From NCBI GenBank assembly GCA_022845955.1, contig AP025576.1, forward strand, positions 3,038,001-3,102,000: 64,000 nt of DNA, read 5' to 3'. Within the stretch, counting starts at the first letter, position 1. The number at the start of each line of letters is the position of its first letter. The stretch comes from Lachnospiraceae bacterium (lineage in GTDB: Bacteria > Bacillota > Clostridia > Lachnospirales > Lachnospiraceae). The notes beneath the pieces were generated by a model. It was given only the letters and a program-made list of their open reading frames with translations, ran no database searches and was not told the DNA's origin. This document shows, piece after piece, positions 1 to 8,550 of the stretch. The translations under genes and the position numbers were made by a program.

Positions 1-2
1 CC

Positions 3-1247
3 CCCAGCGCGGTATGTACCCCTTCCCGGGGATGTTTTATGACCGGAAGATATCCCCATAACAACGGGGCGCTATCCAACGGGCGGCCTGTGGGAGCGGG
101 GGAGCATGGCTTTGCGGAGGCATTTTGCAGCGCCGGCTATAGGACCGGCTATGCGGGAAAATGGCATCTGGGGAATCACCGGGAGCGGGGGGAGAGTCTG
201 GAGGGCTGTAACCGGCTGGGTTTTGAATGCTGGGATTACCAGGTGGAATTCGGACACTGCAAATCGGTGGAACGCAAAGACGGCCGGCTTATTCTGTCCG
301 GTCAGGTGGGGGATGAACGTTCCTATACCACGGACTGGCTGGCGGATGAAACCATACGCTTCCTGAAAGAGCAGCGAAAAGAGCAGCCTTTCCTTTTTAT
401 GGTGAGCATGCCGGATCCCCACCAGCCCTTCCGGGTCCGTAAACCTTATGATACCATGTTCGATCCGCTGGATATGGAAATCCCGGAAACTTTTTATGAG
501 GAAAAGCTCCCCGACTGGGCGGAGGAGGACGAATGGGGCCGGCAGCATTATTTTCCCGCCGGCCTTTTTGAACGGGAGGACCACTTCCGGCGGCTGAAGG
601 CCCAGTATCTGGGAGCGGTGAAATGCATTGACGATAATGTGGGAAAAATTCTGCATGCGCTGCGGAAAGAAAACCTGCTGGAAGAGACCGTGGTGATTTT
701 TACCACGGATCATGGGGATTATCTGGGCGAGCACGGGCTGATGGAAAAAAACAACCTGTATGAGAGCGTATACCATATCCCCATGCTGGTCCGTCTGCCG
801 GAATGCAAAAAGGCGGGTTTTCGCAGTCCCGCCTGGCTTCGGATGACGGATTTTGCCCCCACACTTGCCGGGCTGCTGGGTATTCCTTACAGCTATCCCT
901 GTGACGGGGAGGATTTGTCCGGGGAACTGCTGGCAGGAAAAGAAGGGAGGAAGGAGGTCTGCATCTTTCCCAGCGACGTGCCGAGAACAGGGATCATTAC
1001 GGAGGAATATGAACTGGCCTATGTGGGCAGAGGCTACCGGGGCGGTATGTTTCATGATCATATCCTGTTTGACAGGAAGCGGGATCCCCTGCAGCGGGAG
1101 AACCTGTACGGAAGGCCGGAATATGCGGGCATTACGGAGGTTCTGAAGGAAAAAATCAAAGAATACCATAGAAGGTACCATACCCCCGATACCCTGCTTC
1201 CCCGGGAGGTGTGGAGCAGCGGCGGTTCCGACAGAGCTGTGCAGTAA
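3..1247 (+). CDS. Type I sulfatase, 5' end missing
   Basis: Hydrolyses sulfate esters, in gut bacteria usually on glycans. The frame is open to the window edge, and bases 15-29 read C-T-P-S-R, the sulfatase signature whose Cys becomes formylglycine. The nucleophile is therefore in the window but the true start lies upstream, so the first ATG at 39 is internal. Directly after the signature comes MTGRYPHNNG, then GKWHLG, and later TTDHGDYLGEHGL, all typical of the alkaline-phosphatase-fold sulfatases and their metal-binding residues. What remains is about 415 codons, so only the N-terminal beta-strand and first metal-binding Asp residues (about 50 residues) are missing. Substrate cannot be told; the family also contains phosphonate hydrolases. 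No signal peptide can be judged because the N-terminus is absent. Confidence 0.9.
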   Translation, partial: PSAVCTPSRGCFMTGRYPHNNGALSNGRPVGAGEHGFAEAFCSAGYRTGYAGKWHLGNHRERGESLEGCNRLGFECWDYQVEFGHCKSVERKDGRLILSGQVGDERSYTTDWLADETIRFLKEQRKEQPFLFMVSMPDPHQPFRVRKPYDTMFDPLDMEIPETFYEEKLPDWAEEDEWGRQHYFPAGLFEREDHFRRLKAQYLGAVKCIDDNVGKILHALRKENLLEETVVIFTTDHGDYLGEHGLMEKNNLYESVYHIPMLVRLPECKKAGFRSPAWLRMTDFAPTLAGLLGIPYSYPCDGEDLSGELLAGKEGRKEVCIFPSDVPRTGIITEEYELAYVGRGYRGGMFHDHILFDRKRDPLQRENLYGRPEYAGITEVLKEKIKEYHRRYHTPDTLLPREVWSSGGSDRAVQ

Positions 1248-1273
1248 ATTCACAGTAAGATTACGCTTTTCTT

Positions 1274-1303
1274 GCATAATCATTCCCTTTCCCTGCATAT
1301 ATT
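1274..1303 (+). promoter_or_regulatory. Candidate sigma-E promoter of spoIVA
   Basis: GCATAATC (1274-1281) and CATATATT (1296-1303) are separated by 14 bp and resemble the -35 and -10 elements of mother-cell sigma-E promoters, which drive spoIVA in Bacillus. Transcription would start near 1310, about 30 nt before the spoIVA start codon. Motif match only. Confidence 0.45.
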
Positions 1304-1338
1304 GGTAACAGCTAGGCAAGCGGAAGGGGATTTATATT

Positions 1339-2820
1339 ATGGACACTTTGCATACACAAAATTTATACAAAGACATTCAGCTTCGTACCGGCGGAGAAAT
1401 CTACATCGGCGTGGTAGGACCCGTGAGAACCGGGAAATCTACCTTCATCAAACGCTTTATGGATCTGATGGTACTGCCATACATTGCCGACGAATCGGAA
1501 AAAGTACGCGCACAGGATGAACTTCCCCAGAGTTCGGGAGGAAAAACCATAACCACTACGGAACCCAAATTCATACCCAAGGAGGCGGCCCAGATCACCC
1601 TGAGCGGCGATGTGAATGTCAAGGTGCGTCTGGTGGACTGTGTGGGCTTTATGGTGGACGGCGCTGCCGGGCACATGGAGGATGAGGAAGAGCGTCTGGT
1701 GAAAACGCCCTGGTTTGACTATGAGATCCCCTTTACCCAGGCGGCGGAAATCGGAACCAAAAAGGTTATCAACGACCATTCCACGATAGGGATTGTGGTG
1801 ACCACGGACGGCAGCTTCGGGGAATTGAAACGGGAAAATTACATAGCGCCGGAGGAGAAAACCATCCAGGAGCTGAAAAAGCTGCATAAACCCTTCCTGG
1901 TGCTGGTGAATTCGGAGCGCCCCTACGGAGAGGACGCTATCCATACGGCTGCCGCGATCCAGGAAAAATATCAGGTGACGGCGATACCGGTCAATTGTGA
2001 ACAGCTGAAACGGGATGACATCAACCAGATTATGGAAAAGGTGCTGTACGAGTTCCCGGTGACCATGATAGAATTTTACATGCCGAAATGGGTGGAAATG
2101 CTGCCGAACACCCATAAGCTGAAAGCGGATTTAATAGAGAAGATCCGGACGCTTATGGATGGCATTGACACGGTAAAGGATGTCATCAATACCCAGGTGG
2201 CGGTAGACAGCGATTACATCAAACGGTGTATTGTTGAAAAAATCAATATGGCGGACGGGAGCATCCGGGTCGTTCTGGATGTGGATGACAAGTATTATTA
2301 TGAGATGCTCAGCGAACTGATCGGCGAAAATGTGTCCAGTGAATACCAGCTCATTTCCGTATTGAAGGAAATGTCCAAGATGCGCAGGGAATACACCAAG
2401 GTACTCCATGCCATGGAATCCGTGCGGCTCAAGGGCTATGGGGTGGTCACGCCGGAACGGGCGGAGATCAAGCTGGATAAGCCGGAGGTCATCAAGCACG
2501 GAAACAAATTCGGCGTGAAAATCAAAGCGGAAAGCCCCTCTATCCATATGATAAAAGCAAACGTGATTACAGAAATCGCCCCTATCGTGGGAACCCAGGA
2601 ACAGGCGGAGGATCTGATCAGCTATATTGCGGATGCGGAAAAGGATTCCGAGGGTATCTGGGAAACCAATATTTTCGGGAAAACGGTGGAACAGCTGGTT
2701 AACGACGGAATCACCGGCAAGATTTCCATGATTGGTGACGAAAGCCAGGTGAAGCTCCAGGAAACCATGCAGAAGATCGTAAACGACAGCAATGGCGGAA
2801 TGGTCTGCATTATCATTTGA
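1339..2820 (+). CDS. spoIVA: Stage IV sporulation protein A (SpoIVA)
   Basis: ATPase that polymerises on the outer forespore membrane to form the basement layer of the spore coat. The protein has 493 residues, the usual length. A Walker A loop G-P-V-R-T-G-K-S-T sits at residues 27-35, followed by VDCVGF and the very conserved block around DYEIPFTQAAEIGTKKVI. The C-terminus ends in hydrophobic GMVCIII, the end that in Bacillus binds the forespore membrane through SpoVM. A strong ribosome site (GGAAGGGGA, 1322-1330) lies 8 nt before the ATG. It stands alone, between a candidate sigma-E promoter and a clear terminator, and proves that the organism belongs to a sporulating lineage. Confidence 0.97.
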   Translation: MDTLHTQNLYKDIQLRTGGEIYIGVVGPVRTGKSTFIKRFMDLMVLPYIADESEKVRAQDELPQSSGGKTITTTEPKFIPKEAAQITLSGDVNVKVRLVDCVGFMVDGAAGHMEDEEERLVKTPWFDYEIPFTQAAEIGTKKVINDHSTIGIVVTTDGSFGELKRENYIAPEEKTIQELKKLHKPFLVLVNSERPYGEDAIHTAAAIQEKYQVTAIPVNCEQLKRDDINQIMEKVLYEFPVTMIEFYMPKWVEMLPNTHKLKADLIEKIRTLMDGIDTVKDVINTQVAVDSDYIKRCIVEKINMADGSIRVVLDVDDKYYYEMLSELIGENVSSEYQLISVLKEMSKMRREYTKVLHAMESVRLKGYGVVTPERAEIKLDKPEVIKHGNKFGVKIKAESPSIHMIKANVITEIAPIVGTQEQAEDLISYIADAEKDSEGIWETNIFGKTVEQLVNDGITGKISMIGDESQVKLQETMQKIVNDSNGGMVCIII

Positions 2821-2876
2821 CGGCTACGGCAGCAGTCCGGACTTGTCTGAACTGTTACCGGCATAATACGGGACGG

Positions 2877-2905
2877 ACCGGAAGGCGGATGCCTTCCGGT
2901 TTTCT
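2877..2905 (+). terminator. Intrinsic terminator after spoIVA
   Basis: A perfect 10-bp stem (ACCGGAAGGC at 2877-2886 with GCCTTCCGGT at 2891-2900), a 4-nt loop and a short T run. It lies 57 nt past the spoIVA stop codon. Confidence 0.8.
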
Positions 2906-3020
2906 GCGTGTATCCGGCGGACACGCACCCAACCGGTATTTGCAGGGGAGGCGGGAAAACAGCGGGCAGTTGTTTTTTGGGGGAAGTCTGCTTTTTTATC
3001 TAGGAATCCTGACGGGATTC

Positions 3021-3029
3021 TGCTATACT
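3021..3029 (+). promoter_or_regulatory. Possible extended -10 element for punA
   Basis: TGCTATACT is an extended -10 (TG-N-TATACT) about 60 nt before punA. No convincing -35 lies 17 bp upstream, so this is weak. The rest of the 2821-3090 gap holds the spoIVA terminator and nothing else recognised. Confidence 0.3.
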
Positions 3030-3090
3030 GGTTGCAGAAACGGATTTGCATTTGAAAAACTGTTTTTAATTCTATGTAAGGAGGTCATAT

Positions 3091-3930
3091 ATGAATCCTG
3101 TATATGATAAACTGTTAAAATGCTACGAAAGTGTAAAGCAGAAAATCGATTTTCAGCCGGAGGTGGCAATTGTACTCGGATCCGGCCTGGGCGATTATGC
3201 CGATGATATCCGCGTGGAGGCGGAGCTGGATTACCATGATATTGAAGGCTTTCCGGTTTCCACCGTACCGGGACACGCAGGAAAGTTTATTTTCGGTTAC
3301 GTGGGCGGGGTACCGGTAGTGTGTATGAAGGGAAGAGTGCATTACTATGAAGGCTATCCCATTTCCGACGTGGTCCTGCCCACCCGGCTGATGAAGCTGA
3401 TGGGAGCCAAAGTGTTGTTTTTGACCAACGCCTCCGGCGGCATCAATCCGTCCTTTACGGCAGGGGATTTTATGATGCTGACCGATCATGTTTCCCTCTG
3501 GGCGCCGAATCCGCTGATTGGTGCCAACCCGGACGAGCTGGGCGTGCGTTTCCCGGATATGACGCATGTATATGACGAGGATCTCCGGGCGCTCATCCGT
3601 GAAGCGGCCGCAGAACAGGGGATTAGCCTGAAAGAAGGCATTTATGCCCAGCTTACGGGGCCTTCCTTTGAGTCGCCTGCGGAAATCAGGCTGCTGCACA
3701 AACTGGATGTGGATGCGGTGGGGATGTCTACCGTTGTGGAGGCCATTGCCGCAAACCATATGGGAATGAAAATCTGCTGCATATCCTGTGTATGCAATCT
3801 GGCGGCAGGGATGACCGATAACCCGCTCACCCATGAAGAGGTACAGGAGGCGGCCAACGCAGCGGCACCTGCGTTCAAGACGCTGGTAACGGAATCGGTA
3901 AAGAAATTCGGGGCTGCGCTGAAGGGCTGA
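3091..3930 (+). CDS. punA: Purine-nucleoside phosphorylase
   Basis: Splits inosine and guanosine with phosphate into the free base and (deoxy)ribose 1-phosphate in purine salvage. The 279 residues match the trimeric PunA/PupG class: GSGLG at 30-34, PGHAGKF, KGRVHYYEGY, TNASGGINPSF, QLTGPSFESPAEIR and GMSTVVEAIAANH, which form the phosphate and base sites. AAGGAGG stands at a good distance before the ATG. Cytidine deaminase follows after 42 nt, and a deaminase-type amidohydrolase lies next, so this looks like a nucleoside salvage cluster. Confidence 0.95.
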   Translation: MNPVYDKLLKCYESVKQKIDFQPEVAIVLGSGLGDYADDIRVEAELDYHDIEGFPVSTVPGHAGKFIFGYVGGVPVVCMKGRVHYYEGYPISDVVLPTRLMKLMGAKVLFLTNASGGINPSFTAGDFMMLTDHVSLWAPNPLIGANPDELGVRFPDMTHVYDEDLRALIREAAAEQGISLKEGIYAQLTGPSFESPAEIRLLHKLDVDAVGMSTVVEAIAANHMGMKICCISCVCNLAAGMTDNPLTHEEVQEAANAAAPAFKTLVTESVKKFGAALKG

Positions 3931-3972
3931 AGAAAGACGGAAACGGGATTCTGCCGGAAGAAAGGAAAGGGC

Positions 3973-4398
3973 ATGACGGATTACAGAAGGCTGATAAAGG
4001 AAGCGATAAGGGCCAGGGAAAATTCCTATGCGCCTTATTCCGGTTTTTTTGTGGGCGCCGCCCTGCTGGCCGCCTATGAAAAAGACGGAGAGCCGCTTAT
4101 ATTCACGGGCTGCAATGTGGAAAACGCGGCATATACCCCTACCAACTGCGCGGAAAGGACCGCTTTTTTCAAGGCGGTCAGTGAAGGCGTGCGCGCTTTC
4201 CGGGCGATAGCGGTGGTGGGAGGAAAGCAGGGGGCATTAACGGATTACACCACGCCCTGCGGGGTATGCCGGCAGGTGATGATGGAATTCTGCAGCCCGG
4301 ATACCTTTGAAGTGATTGTGGCGGTATCGGAGGATGACTACAGGGTTTATACGCTGAAGGAACTTCTGCCGGAGGGGTTCGGCCCGGCTGATCTGTAG
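3973..4398 (+). CDS. cdd: Cytidine deaminase
   Basis: Zinc enzyme converting (deoxy)cytidine to (deoxy)uridine. It has 141 residues, typical for the homotetrameric form. The zinc and proton-shuttle motif T-N-C-A-E-R and the second motif P-C-G-V-C-R are both intact, and NVENAAYTPT is the substrate-binding block. It probably shares a transcript with punA, 42 nt upstream. Confidence 0.95.
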   Translation: MTDYRRLIKEAIRARENSYAPYSGFFVGAALLAAYEKDGEPLIFTGCNVENAAYTPTNCAERTAFFKAVSEGVRAFRAIAVVGGKQGALTDYTTPCGVCRQVMMEFCSPDTFEVIVAVSEDDYRVYTLKELLPEGFGPADL

Positions 4399-4488
4399 GC
4401 CAAAGAACAGCAGCCGTAAATTGTCCGGTAAAATAACGAACTGTGAGTAACAGGTAAGGATAATGGATAAAAAGGAGACTGACCGAAT

Positions 4489-5793
4489 ATGAAAATACGC
4501 TTGTACAACGCCCGGATTATGACAATGGATGGAGACTGCGGGCTATTGCAGGGGGAACTTTGGGTGGAGGATGACAGGATCCTCTATATCGGGGACGGCA
4601 CGGATTTGGATGAATTCTGTAAGAGGACAGGGAGCATCGGGCTGATTGCGGACAAGGAAATTGACTGTGACGGAAATGTGCTGATGCCGGGCTTCAAGGA
4701 TGCCCATACCCATTCCGCCATGGTGGCCATGCGTTCCTTTGCGGATGACATGCCGCTTCAGGAATGGCTGAATACCAAGATTTTCCCGCTGGAAGCCAAA
4801 ATGACGGAGCAGGATAACTACGACCTCACACAGCTCGCCATCCTGGAATACCTCACCACCGGCGTGACCTCGATATTTGATATGTATTTATCCCCGAAGG
4901 ATATTGCCCGGGCCTGTGTGGATATGGGAATGCGCTGTGTGCTGGTGAGCGGGCTGAATAAGTTCGGGCCGGCCCTTGAGGTGATGGAGGAACGTTACCG
5001 CACCCTGAACGGGATGCACCCCCTGATTTCCTATATGCTTGGCGTCCATGCGGAATATACCTGTTCCAGGGAGCTTTTGGAGCAGGTGTCGGAAATGGTT
5101 CACAAATATAAGGCGCCGCTTTTCACCCATCTGTCGGAAACCAGGACGGAAACGGATGAATGCCTGGAGCGTTATGGGATGACCCCGCCGCAGTTCCTGG
5201 ATTCCCTGGGATTGTTCGATTACGGCGGAGGCGGCTACCATTGCGTTCATTTCACGGAAGAGGATATGGATCTTTTTGCCCGGAAGGGCCTTCATATCAT
5301 CACCAACCCCGGATCCAACACCAAGCTGGCAAGCGGAGTGGCGCCTATTACCCGCTTCCTGGAAAAAGGAATTCATGTGGGAATCGGAACGGACGGCGCT
5401 TCCAGCAACAACTGTCTGGATATGTTCCGGGAAATGTTCCTGACGACAGGGCTTGCCAAGCTGCGGGAAAAGGATGCATCCGCCGTGGATGCGCAGGAGG
5501 TGCTCCGCATGGCTACGGTAAACGGGGCAAGGGCTATGGGCCTTCCTGACTGTGATATCCTGGCGGAGGGCAAGAAGGCGGATATTATTATGATTGATCT
5601 GCATCAGCCCAATATGCAGCCCCTGAACAATATCCAAAAGAACATTGTGTACAGCGGCAGCAAACAGAATGTGAAGATGACTATGATTGACGGGCAGATC
5701 CTCTACTATGACGGCAAATTCCTCTGCTGCGATGATGTGGAGGGCCTGTATGCAAAAGCCAACGAAATCATAAACCGGCTCAGTGCGCAGTAA
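4489..5793 (+). CDS. Amidohydrolase, SAH/MTA or nucleobase deaminase type
   Basis: A 434-residue member of the TrzA/AtzA-MtaD branch of the amidohydrolase superfamily. Metal-site motifs are visible: DAHTHSAM (HxH), GVHAEYT, THLSETRTE and GTDGASSNN (the metal Asp). Known relatives deaminate S-adenosylhomocysteine, methylthioadenosine, guanine or related purines. The neighbouring punA and cdd favour a purine-type substrate, but the exact one cannot be read from motifs. AAGGAG precedes the ATG. The 90-nt gap after cdd leaves open whether it is co-transcribed. Confidence 0.85.
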   Translation: MKIRLYNARIMTMDGDCGLLQGELWVEDDRILYIGDGTDLDEFCKRTGSIGLIADKEIDCDGNVLMPGFKDAHTHSAMVAMRSFADDMPLQEWLNTKIFPLEAKMTEQDNYDLTQLAILEYLTTGVTSIFDMYLSPKDIARACVDMGMRCVLVSGLNKFGPALEVMEERYRTLNGMHPLISYMLGVHAEYTCSRELLEQVSEMVHKYKAPLFTHLSETRTETDECLERYGMTPPQFLDSLGLFDYGGGGYHCVHFTEEDMDLFARKGLHIITNPGSNTKLASGVAPITRFLEKGIHVGIGTDGASSNNCLDMFREMFLTTGLAKLREKDASAVDAQEVLRMATVNGARAMGLPDCDILAEGKKADIIMIDLHQPNMQPLNNIQKNIVYSGSKQNVKMTMIDGQILYYDGKFLCCDDVEGLYAKANEIINRLSAQ

Positions 5794-5892
5794 CCTGCCA
5801 TGCCCGATCCACCGGGCGGCACTATGCATGAAAACAGCCGGGCCGGCCGATGCCTGCGATACAGAGCCGACAGGGGAAGAGAGGAGGATCGG

Positions 5893-6561
5893 ATGAATTA
5901 CAGGATAATGTTGGTGGAGGATGATCCTGTTATCCGGAAGGAATTAGGTACGCTTCTGCGGGGGAACGGCTATGAAGTGGGGATGGTGACGGATTTTTCG
6001 GATACCCTGGGGCAGATTCGGGAATGGCAGCCCCATCTGCTTCTTCTGGATATCAATCTGCCCGGGGAGGACGGGTTTAAAATCTGTTCGGGATTCCGCA
6101 CCTTTTCTACGGCGCCGATTATTTTTGTCACCAGCAGAAATACGGATATGGATGAACTAAACAGTATTATGCTGGGCGGTGACGCTTTTATTACCAAACC
6201 CTATCATGTGGCGATCCTCCTTGCCAGGATCGCTTTTCTTTTAAAAAGATCCGCTTCCTCCGGGAAGGCGGAGAGCCTTGAACACCGGGGGCTGCGTCTC
6301 TGCCCGGAGAGCGGCAGGATGGCCTGTGCGGGAAAGCAGGAGGAGCTGACGAAAAACGAAATGAAAATTCTGGTTTATCTGTTCCGCCATGCGGGAAAAA
6401 TCTGTTCGCGGGCCGATATCGTGGAATATCTGTGGGATAACCGGATATACGTGGATGACAACGCGCTGAGTGTGAACATATCCCGGATACGGGAAAAGCT
6501 CGCCAGGCTGGGGCTTACGGATTATATCCGCACGAAGCACCGTCAGGGGTATCTGATATGA
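5893..6561 (+). CDS. OmpR-family response regulator, BceR-like
   Basis: A 222-residue regulator: receiver domain with acidic pair E9/D10/D11 and phospho-acceptor D53 (LLLLDINLPGEDG), then a C-terminal winged helix (residues 125-220; ALSVNISRIREKL). The start at 5893 is preferred to an in-frame ATG at 5800 because GAGGAGG lies just before it and MNYRIMLVEDD is the normal N-terminus. It overlaps the kinase by ATGA. Together with the next three genes it forms a Bce-type peptide antibiotic response module. Confidence 0.93.
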   Translation: MNYRIMLVEDDPVIRKELGTLLRGNGYEVGMVTDFSDTLGQIREWQPHLLLLDINLPGEDGFKICSGFRTFSTAPIIFVTSRNTDMDELNSIMLGGDAFITKPYHVAILLARIAFLLKRSASSGKAESLEHRGLRLCPESGRMACAGKQEELTKNEMKILVYLFRHAGKICSRADIVEYLWDNRIYVDDNALSVNISRIREKLARLGLTDYIRTKHRQGYLI

Positions 6562-7574
6562 AGGGAACGGATTATATAAAAGACCATCTGTTCCTTCTTA
6601 TATTCCAGGCGCTTGCGATGATCCTGCTGGCCCTTTTTCTTTCCGCTGTGGGAAATGGGGCGGGGACGGTGGGATTTATCACAGCCTGCTGGCTGCTGCT
6701 GATCACCGCCTGGCTGTCAGCGGATTACCGGCTGCGGAAAAAGAGGCTGGAGCGGCTGTTGAAGCTGGCAGATGCTCTGGAAGAACGGTACCTGATAGCG
6801 GAAGTTATGGATAAGCCGGCACGGGCGGATGACCGTGTTTATTACCGGATCTTGTCCATGGCGGGAAAGTCCATGCTGGAGCAGGTGTCCGCGGCAAAAA
6901 GGGAGCGCAGGGAGTACCGGGAATACATTGAACAATGGATCCATGAGATTAAAACGCCTCTGACGGCCCTGAAGCTTCTTTGCGGCAATAATAAATCCGA
7001 AGTGACACGCACCATGCTGCTGGAACTGGAGAAGCTGAATCATTTCACGGGCCAGGCCCTTTATTATGCCCGCAGCGAAACCGTGGAAAAGGATTATCTG
7101 ATAAGGGAAATCCTGCTTTCGGATATCATCCATCAGGCAGTATCGGATAACAAACAGCTTCTTATGAGCAATGGGGTGCGGATCCGTCTGGAGGACTGCG
7201 GCCATACGGTTTTTACCGATGAAAAATGGGCGGTTTTTATTCTGAATCAGATCATCGGTAATGCGGTGCGGTACCGTCGGGAAAATCCGGAGCTTTTGTT
7301 TGACGCCGTCCGCACGGAGGAAGGAACGGCATTAAGGGTACATGATAACGGGATAGGAATCCCGCCCGAAGATCTGCCGCGCATTTTTGAAAAAGGGTTT
7401 ACCGGTACAAACGGACGGCTCGGCAATTCCTCCACCGGGCTGGGGCTTTATCTGTGCAGGAGGTTATGTGCCAAGCTGGGAATCGGCCTTTCCGCCGAAT
7501 CGGATGGAAACGGTACCGCAATAACGCTTGCGTTTACCCGAAATTCTTTCTGCCGGCTGACGGAGGAGGGATAG
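6558..7574 (+). CDS. Intramembrane-sensing histidine kinase, BceS-like
   Basis: A 338-residue kinase. Two hydrophobic helices (about 11-33 and 38-55) with almost no loop between them leave no extracellular sensor domain, the mark of kinases that sense through a partner ABC transporter. Phospho-acceptor His129 lies in QWIHEIKTPLT. The ATPase domain has NQIIGNAVRYR (N box), DNGIGI (G1) and STGLGLYL (G2). Its start overlaps the regulator stop. By family knowledge it would report activity of the BceAB-like pump encoded 208 nt downstream. Confidence 0.93.
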   Translation: MKGTDYIKDHLFLLIFQALAMILLALFLSAVGNGAGTVGFITACWLLLITAWLSADYRLRKKRLERLLKLADALEERYLIAEVMDKPARADDRVYYRILSMAGKSMLEQVSAAKRERREYREYIEQWIHEIKTPLTALKLLCGNNKSEVTRTMLLELEKLNHFTGQALYYARSETVEKDYLIREILLSDIIHQAVSDNKQLLMSNGVRIRLEDCGHTVFTDEKWAVFILNQIIGNAVRYRRENPELLFDAVRTEEGTALRVHDNGIGIPPEDLPRIFEKGFTGTNGRLGNSSTGLGLYLCRRLCAKLGIGLSAESDGNGTAITLAFTRNSFCRLTEEG

Positions 7575-7640
7575 TATCCCGCCCGAAGTACGGCGTTCCG
7601 CTTGGAAAGCCTTTCCCGCATATGTAAGCACGGACACCGG

Positions 7641-7672
7641 AAGCGCAGTGATACTGCGCTTCTTACATTTTT
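7641..7672 (+). terminator. Hairpin after the kinase gene, possible terminator
   Basis: A perfect 9-bp stem (AAGCGCAGT, 7641-7649; ACTGCGCTT, 7653-7661) with a 3-nt loop. It is followed by a T-rich stretch interrupted by ACA, so termination may be partial. It touches the palindromic operator. Confidence 0.5.
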
Positions 7673-7679
7673 GTAAGAA
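7660..7679 (+). promoter_or_regulatory. Palindromic operator, likely BceR-type
   Basis: Perfect inverted repeat: TTCTTACA (7660-7667), four T bases, TGTAAGAA (7672-7679). TTACA-N4-TGTAA is the kind of site bound by regulators of Bce-type systems. About 40 bp downstream lies TGCTACAAT (7718-7726), an extended -10, which places the palindrome where an activator would sit. The target would be the ATPase-permease pair. Confidence 0.6.
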
Positions 7680-7782
7680 CAAGGAAAGAAAAATAGATAC
7701 CAACCCGCCCGCCCTGCTGCTACAATAAGGTCGTTTCCCAAAAAACAGGCAAAGGCCGCCCGGGCGGCAGAAGAGAGGCAAG

Positions 7783-8550
7783 ATGGAGGATATATTAAAA
7801 ATCTGCAATATCGAGAAGTATTACGGTAATTCGGGAAGTCTGACAAAAGCGCTTTCCGACGTGAGCTTTCAGGTCAGGGAAGGGGAGTTTATAGGGATTA
7901 TGGGCGCGTCCGGTTCGGGAAAGACCACGCTGCTCAATTGTATATCAACCATTGATACGGTTAGTGCAGGCCATATATTCCTGGACGGCAGGGACGTGAC
8001 CGAAATCGGGGAACGGGATATAGCAAGGTTCCGCAGGGAGAACCTGGGATTTATCTTTCAGGAGTTCAATCTGCTGGATACCCTCACCATACGGGAAAAT
8101 ATAACCCTGGCCCTCACCATCAACCGGGTGCCGGCCGGGGAAATTGACGGGCGGGTTGAAAAAATGGCGAATAAACTGCATATCCGGGATATTCTGGATA
8201 AATACCCTTATCAGGTTTCCGGTGGCCAGAAGCAGCGCTGTGCCTGTGCCAGGGCTATGATTAACCGTCCCAGGCTTATTCTGGCGGATGAACCGACGGG
8301 CGCACTGGACAGCCATTCCTCCCGGATGCTGCTGGATACCATGCGGGATCTGAACGAGAGTCTTTCGGCAACTATTTTAATGGTGACCCATGATGCTTTT
8401 ACCGCCAGCTATGCCGGCCGTATTCTGTTTTTAAAGGACGGACGGATATTTACGGAAATTTTGCGGGGGAATGACAGCCGCCGCCAATTTTTCGGTAAAA
8501 TCCTGGATGTCGTAACTATGCTGGGAGGTGATCTGGCAGATGTACGTTAA
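7783..8550 (+). CDS. ABC transporter ATPase, BceA-like
   Basis: A 255-residue ATPase of the MacB/LolD/Bce branch. Walker [11 protein letters not shown]-loop [10 protein letters not shown], signature VSGGQKQR, Walker [13 protein letters not shown] and the switch His in MVTHD are all intact. It overlaps the next gene, a large permease, by 11 nt. With the kinase and regulator upstream this is a peptide-antibiotic sensing and resistance transporter by family knowledge. The ligand is unknown. Confidence 0.93.
   Translation: MEDILKICNIEKYYGNSGSLTKALSDVSFQVREGEFIGIMGASGSGKTTLLNCISTIDTVSAGHIFLDGRDVTEIGERDIARFRRENLGFIFQEFNLLDTLTIRENITLALTINRVPAGEIDGRVEKMANKLHIRDILDKYPYQVSGGQKQRCACARAMINRPRLILADEPTGALDSHSSRMLLDTMRDLNESLSATILMVTHDAFTASYAGRILFLKDGRIFTEILRGNDSRRQFFGKILDVVTMLGGDLADVR

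Noticed and set aside
39..1247. Complete sulfatase starting at ATG 39
   Set aside because: The formylglycine signature C-T-P-S-R lies upstream in the same frame at 15-29, so the gene is cut by the window edge.
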